A program made the translations under genes and the position numbers. 18,797 nt of DNA from UMGS1696 sp964623635 (GTDB lineage: Bacteria > Bacillota > Clostridia > Oscillospirales > CAG-272). The stretch covers positions 1 to 18,797 of the forward strand of contig CAZUUA010000036.1 in NCBI GenBank assembly GCA_964623635.1, read 5' to 3'. Under the pieces are notes generated by a model. The model did no database searches. It saw nothing but the letters and a program-made list of their open reading frames with translations, and had not been told where the DNA came from. Below are positions 15,727 through 18,797 of the stretch, one piece after another (position 1 is the first letter of the stretch; every line of letters begins with the position of its first letter).

Positions 15727-16398
15727 GTGCAGAACGAAGGGTATCGGCACGAATATAAGTATCCGGTGACGGCAGGTCAGTGTCTCCTTCTGGAGCAAAG
15801 GCTTGGTCAGGTGCTGACAAGAGACGTCCATGCCACAGGCGGTGGCTACACCATTCGCAGTCTGTATTTCGACGACAACTGGGATACGGCGCTGTGGGAA
15901 AAAATGGATGGTGTGGATCCCAGAGAAAAGTTTCGCATACGTATATACAACCGGCAAAGGGATTATATCTGCCTGGAAAAAAAGTGCAAGCGTGGAGAAA
16001 TGACCAAAAAGCTCCAATGCCGTCTCACCTATGACCAGTGCATGGCGATCCTGACCGGCGATATCGATGGTCTGTGGCGACAGGGCAACGGACTGCTTGC
16101 CGAGCTGTATGCCAAAATGCGGGAAGGACTGCGGCCGAAGACCATCGTGGAATACGACCGAATCCCCTTTGTATATGCACCGGGCAACGTCCGGGTCACG
16201 CTGGATCGCTCCATTCGTACTGGGCTTGCGTCTGCGGATCTTTTTGGGGACGTGCCGGTGGTGCCGGTATCGCCGCTGGACGTGCTGGAAGTAAAATACG
16301 ATGCGTTTCTGCCCGACGTGGTGCGCCTGCTCACAGCCGGACTGGAAACAAGCCGGATATCCGTTTCCAAATATGCGCTGTGCCGACGCTATCTGTGA
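15727..16398 (+). CDS. VTC-domain (polyphosphate polymerase fold) protein
   Basis: The 223-residue protein is a VTC domain of the triphosphate tunnel metalloenzyme fold, the catalytic part of the yeast vacuolar polyphosphate polymerase Vtc4. Visible tunnel residues include RHEYKY at 7-12, SLYFDD at 45-50, RIRIYN at 70-75, CLEKK at 82-86, EYDR at 142-145 and EVKYD at 188-192. It could make or bind polyphosphate, but bacterial members are little characterised. AGGAGG (15714-15719) is 7 nt from the GTG at 15727 and only 1 nt from an ATG at 15721, so I chose the GTG. It is followed by the DUF4956 gene 44 nt later, a frequent pairing in Firmicutes. Confidence 0.9.
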   Translation: MQNEGYRHEYKYPVTAGQCLLLEQRLGQVLTRDVHATGGGYTIRSLYFDDNWDTALWEKMDGVDPREKFRIRIYNRQRDYICLEKKCKRGEMTKKLQCRLTYDQCMAILTGDIDGLWRQGNGLLAELYAKMREGLRPKTIVEYDRIPFVYAPGNVRVTLDRSIRTGLASADLFGDVPVVPVSPLDVLEVKYDAFLPDVVRLLTAGLETSRISVSKYALCRRYL

Positions 16399-16442
16399 CA
16401 CTGTAGGAACAAGCTGATTATAACTTATCATAAAGGAAGTAC

Positions 16443-17126
16443 ATGACTATGTTATCATTTTCTGATCTGTTCAAATCCAATGCATTGTCTCAGGATGTGA
16501 CGCTGTTCACACCGGTGGACACGGTACTGTTTCTGGCGCTGGCATTTCTGCTGGGGCTGTTCATCTGCTTTATCTACAAGATCACCTACAGCGGCGTGCT
16601 GTTTTCCCGATCCTTTGCAGTATCGCTGGTGGGCATGACTATGATCTCCACCTTCATCATCTTGGCGGTCACCTCCAACGTGGTGCTGTCGCTGGGTATG
16701 GTGGGTGCGCTGTCCATCGTTCGTTTCCGGGCAGCCATCAAGGATCCGCTGGACATCGTGTACCTGTTCTGGGCACTGGCCGCCGGTATCGTGCTGGGTG
16801 CTCGACAATTCTTCTTGGCCATCTTGGGTTCGCTGGTCATCGGCGGGATCCTGTTCCTGCTGGCCAAGGTGGGGCACGGCGGAAAAGATTATATCGTGAT
16901 CCTCACTTTTTCTGATGAAAAAGCGGAACAAAATGCCGCCGCCATCGTCAAAGAAGCCAGCCGACATATGCAGATCAAGACCAAGACCGTGACGCCGGAT
17001 GCCATGGAAGCCACGTGGGCTGTGTCTCTGCAAGGCGGCGAAATGGAACTGGTGAACAAGCTGCAGGCTGTAGCCGGTGTGGAAAAGGCTGTACTGGTGA
17101 GCTACAACGGAGAATATATGGAATAA
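16443..17126 (+). CDS. DUF4956 domain membrane protein
   Basis: The 227-residue protein has about four transmembrane segments (near 25-47, 57-80, 104-121, 123-142). They flank the conserved family motif that runs from GMVGALSIVRFRAA to IKDPLD (85-104). A soluble C-terminal region of about 80 residues (148-227) follows, with an ACT-like pattern in my reading. The function is unknown. DUF4956 genes commonly neighbour VTC-domain and CotH-kinase genes. Here the VTC gene is directly upstream, so a membrane complex with it is a reasonable inference. AAGGA lies 5 nt before the ATG at 16443; a second ATG at 16449 is less well spaced. Confidence 0.9.
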   Translation: MTMLSFSDLFKSNALSQDVTLFTPVDTVLFLALAFLLGLFICFIYKITYSGVLFSRSFAVSLVGMTMISTFIILAVTSNVVLSLGMVGALSIVRFRAAIKDPLDIVYLFWALAAGIVLGARQFFLAILGSLVIGGILFLLAKVGHGGKDYIVILTFSDEKAEQNAAAIVKEASRHMQIKTKTVTPDAMEATWAVSLQGGEMELVNKLQAVAGVEKAVLVSYNGEYME

Positions 17127-17231
17127 TTCTCCGAGAGTACATGGAGTGATCTCTAAGCAAACACAAAGCAATGTTTCACCGCATGACAAAGTTAAAAATT
17201 ACATTACATATAAAAGAGAGGAAAGTATACT

Positions 17232-17924
17232 ATGGGAACTAAACTGCTTGTTGTGGACGATGATGCCAACATCTGTGACCTTTTGAAACTGTATTTTGAA
17301 AATGAAGGGTACGAAGTGAAGATCGCCGGCGATGGCGTGGAAGGAGTCAGCTTCTTCAAGATGTACGAACCGGATCTGGTGCTTTTGGACATCATGCTGC
17401 CCCGGAACAAGGACGGCTGGCAGGTGTGTCGGGAGATCCGGGAAATTTCCTCCAAGCCCATCATCATGATCACCGCCAAAGGGGAAGTGTTCGATAAGGT
17501 GCTGGGGCTGGAGCTGGGTGCCGATGACTTTGTGACCAAGCCCTTTGATATGAAGGAGCTGTCGGCCCGGATCAAGGCAGTGCTAAGACGCTATTCTGCC
17601 CACGATACCCAGAACGACGATGAGACCATCAAGTTCGAAAATATCGAGATCTCCAAGAGTAAGTACGAGCTGAAGCTCAATGGCAAGGCTGTGGATATTC
17701 CCCCGAAGGAACTGGACCTGCTATATTTCTTAGCATCCAACTTCAACCGGGTATTCACCAGAGATGCGCTGCTGGACAAGGTCTGGGGCTTTGATTATCT
17801 GGGGGACTCCCGTACCGTGGACGTACACGTCAAGAGACTCCGGGAAAAGCTGGAAGGCGTATCCGACAAGTGGAGCCTGAAGACCGTCTGGGGCGTAGGC
17901 TATAAGTTTGAACTGATCCAGTAA
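17232..17924 (+). CDS. OmpR/PhoB-family response regulator
   Basis: The 230-residue protein has a receiver domain with the acidic pair Asp10 and Asp11, phospho-acceptor Asp53 in LLDIMLP, Thr81 and Lys103 in VTKPFD. A C-terminal winged-helix DNA-binding domain (about 130-228) carries TVDVHVKRLREKL and the usual VWGVGYKF end. All phosphorylation residues are present. GAGAGG lies about 9 nt before the ATG at 17232. A histidine kinase gene follows 116 nt later, so the two form a two-component system. Its target genes cannot be read from here; the VTC/DUF4956 genes just upstream are candidates. Confidence 0.96.
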   Translation: MGTKLLVVDDDANICDLLKLYFENEGYEVKIAGDGVEGVSFFKMYEPDLVLLDIMLPRNKDGWQVCREIREISSKPIIMITAKGEVFDKVLGLELGADDFVTKPFDMKELSARIKAVLRRYSAHDTQNDDETIKFENIEISKSKYELKLNGKAVDIPPKELDLLYFLASNFNRVFTRDALLDKVWGFDYLGDSRTVDVHVKRLREKLEGVSDKWSLKTVWGVGYKFELIQ

Positions 17925-17933
17925 AAGAAAATA

Positions 17934-18020
17934 GAAAATAAGAAGTAAGAAGGAGCGTGGCGAAAAATTGGTCTTGCAGCCGAAAATTTTCACACGCTCT
18001 GGTTTCTTGCTTCTTATTTC
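17934..18020. repeat. Inverted-repeat intergenic element, copy B, between regulator and kinase genes
   Basis: GAAAATAAGAAGTAAGAA (17934-17951) pairs with TTCTTGCTTCTTATTTC (18004-18020). Inside it GAGCGTG (17953-17959) pairs with CACGCTC (17993-17999) and GAAAAATT with AATTTTC, leaving a loop of about 15 nt. The outer arms match copy A at 8634-8688. The hairpin ends 20 nt before the kinase start codon. Confidence 0.55.
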
Positions 18021-18040
18021 TTATTTCATGCTTAAAAAAT

Positions 18041-18797
18041 ATGTTTAAAAGTGTATTTATCAAATATATTTCGGCATTCATGCTCATCAATATTTTGAGC
18101 ATCCTGCTGTCCACCACCATCATCACCACGCTTGCCAACAACTACGACGAGAACAGCAAGATCCGTACCGTGTCCAAAGCGGCGTATTCCATCACGGATT
18201 TTATCATCGACGACTACAACCAAAGCGGGCAGATCAATTTCAACGATTACCTCAATGAATCCTTGGGCGAGATCAAGCCGATTCTGGACATCATGGCCAT
18301 CAACCAGGAGAATATGCTGGTGTTTGTGTCCGATGGGGTAGGCGATATCAAGCTGGCCGGTGGCGCCGATCGGAATCGTCAATATGCCGGAACAGACGGT
18401 GTTTTCTCCGAGGATGCAGAGATCTCCTATCCGGCAGAGGTGGTGGCAAAGCTGCAGGAAGGCGGCACCATCACCCGTACCGATACACTGGACGGCTTTT
18501 TCCAGGAGAACCACATTGTGTACATCCTGCCGATCACCGCACTGGACGGACGTGTGGTAGGCTCCGTCATGACCTCCACAGCGGCCTCCGGTATGGACGA
18601 GCTGCTGAACGCCATGATCAAGACCATCATCATGTCGTCCCTGTGGCTCATGCTGGCGGCTCTGATCGCCATTTATATCATCAGCGAACGACTGGTGTCT
18701 CCCATCCGTGCCATGTCCAAGGCATCCAAGGAATTTGCGGCAGGGCATTTTGACGTGCGTGTGCCTGTGGTGGGCAGTGACGAGGTGGCAGAGCTGG
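18041..18797 (+). CDS. Sensor histidine kinase, N-terminal part (cut by window end)
   Basis: The frame is open from the ATG at 18041 to the window end (252 residues seen). It shows an N-terminal transmembrane segment (about 7-30), an extracellular sensor region of roughly 140 residues (31-175), a second transmembrane segment (about 180-202), and the beginning of a HAMP domain (SERLVSPIRAMSKASKEFAAGHFDVRV and on). The catalytic His box and ATPase domain lie outside. No Shine-Dalgarno sequence precedes the ATG, and no in-frame ATG, GTG or TTG is found for 40 nt upstream. It pairs with the response regulator upstream. The ligand is unknown. Confidence 0.92.
   Translation, partial: MFKSVFIKYISAFMLINILSILLSTTIITTLANNYDENSKIRTVSKAAYSITDFIIDDYNQSGQINFNDYLNESLGEIKPILDIMAINQENMLVFVSDGVGDIKLAGGADRNRQYAGTDGVFSEDAEISYPAEVVAKLQEGGTITRTDTLDGFFQENHIVYILPITALDGRVVGSVMTSTAASGMDELLNAMIKTIIMSSLWLMLAALIAIYIISERLVSPIRAMSKASKEFAAGHFDVRVPVVGSDEVAEL

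Noticed and set aside
18028..18046. ATG at 18028 as the kinase start
   Set aside because: It is out of frame with the kinase and hits a stop after six codons.
1..18797. CRISPR arrays, tRNA, rRNA, insertion sequences, phage or defence genes
   Set aside because: I saw no regular spaced repeats, cloverleaf genes, transposases or phage proteins in the window.

Overview
The window reads as a chromosomal segment of a Gram-positive, probably anaerobic Clostridia. A Ruminococcus-like member of the Oscillospiraceae is my best guess. It rests on strong AGGAG-type ribosome binding sites, a cytoplasmic-type GH10 xylanase, a PdaA-like deacetylase, DUF624/YesL and VTC-DUF4956 genes, and moderate GC. The lineage is inferred, not measured.

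Minus strand, 9977 down to 270: a complete arginine biosynthesis cluster in the order argG-argH-argC-argJ-argB-argD-argF. It is followed through a hairpin by a GH10 xylanase gene. ArgJ is of the type that recycles acetyl groups, and ArgB carries the N-terminal helix of arginine-inhibited kinases. The set makes arginine from glutamate through the cyclic pathway, given carbamoyl phosphate from elsewhere. Upstream of argG lie a good sigma-A-type promoter and two ArgR-box-like sequences spaced 3 bp apart. The argG-argH gap carries two hairpins, the second built from a repeat that recurs near the right edge. The left edge holds a bidirectional terminator and a short Shine-Dalgarno-led frame interrupted by an amber codon.

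Plus strand, about 10299-11791: two overlapping polysaccharide deacetylase genes, a PdaA-like one and a NodB-type one, both exported. The first seems to begin at an ATT codon, because a full signal peptide lies upstream of the first ordinary start. A bidirectional terminator follows.

Minus strand, 13681 down to 11901: ychF (ribosome-associated ATPase), overlapping a RimJ/RimL-type acetyltransferase gene by 4 bp.

Plus strand, 13975 to the right edge: an unrecognised integral membrane protein, a DUF624/YesL-like membrane protein, a VTC-domain protein with its usual partner DUF4956, and an OmpR-type response regulator with its sensor kinase. The kinase is cut by the window end. A large imperfect hairpin repeat sits between regulator and kinase.

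Most genes are ordinary. The points of interest are regulatory or structural: the ATT start, the ARG-box pair, the shared inverted-repeat element, and the VTC/DUF4956 pair without CotH beside a two-component system.
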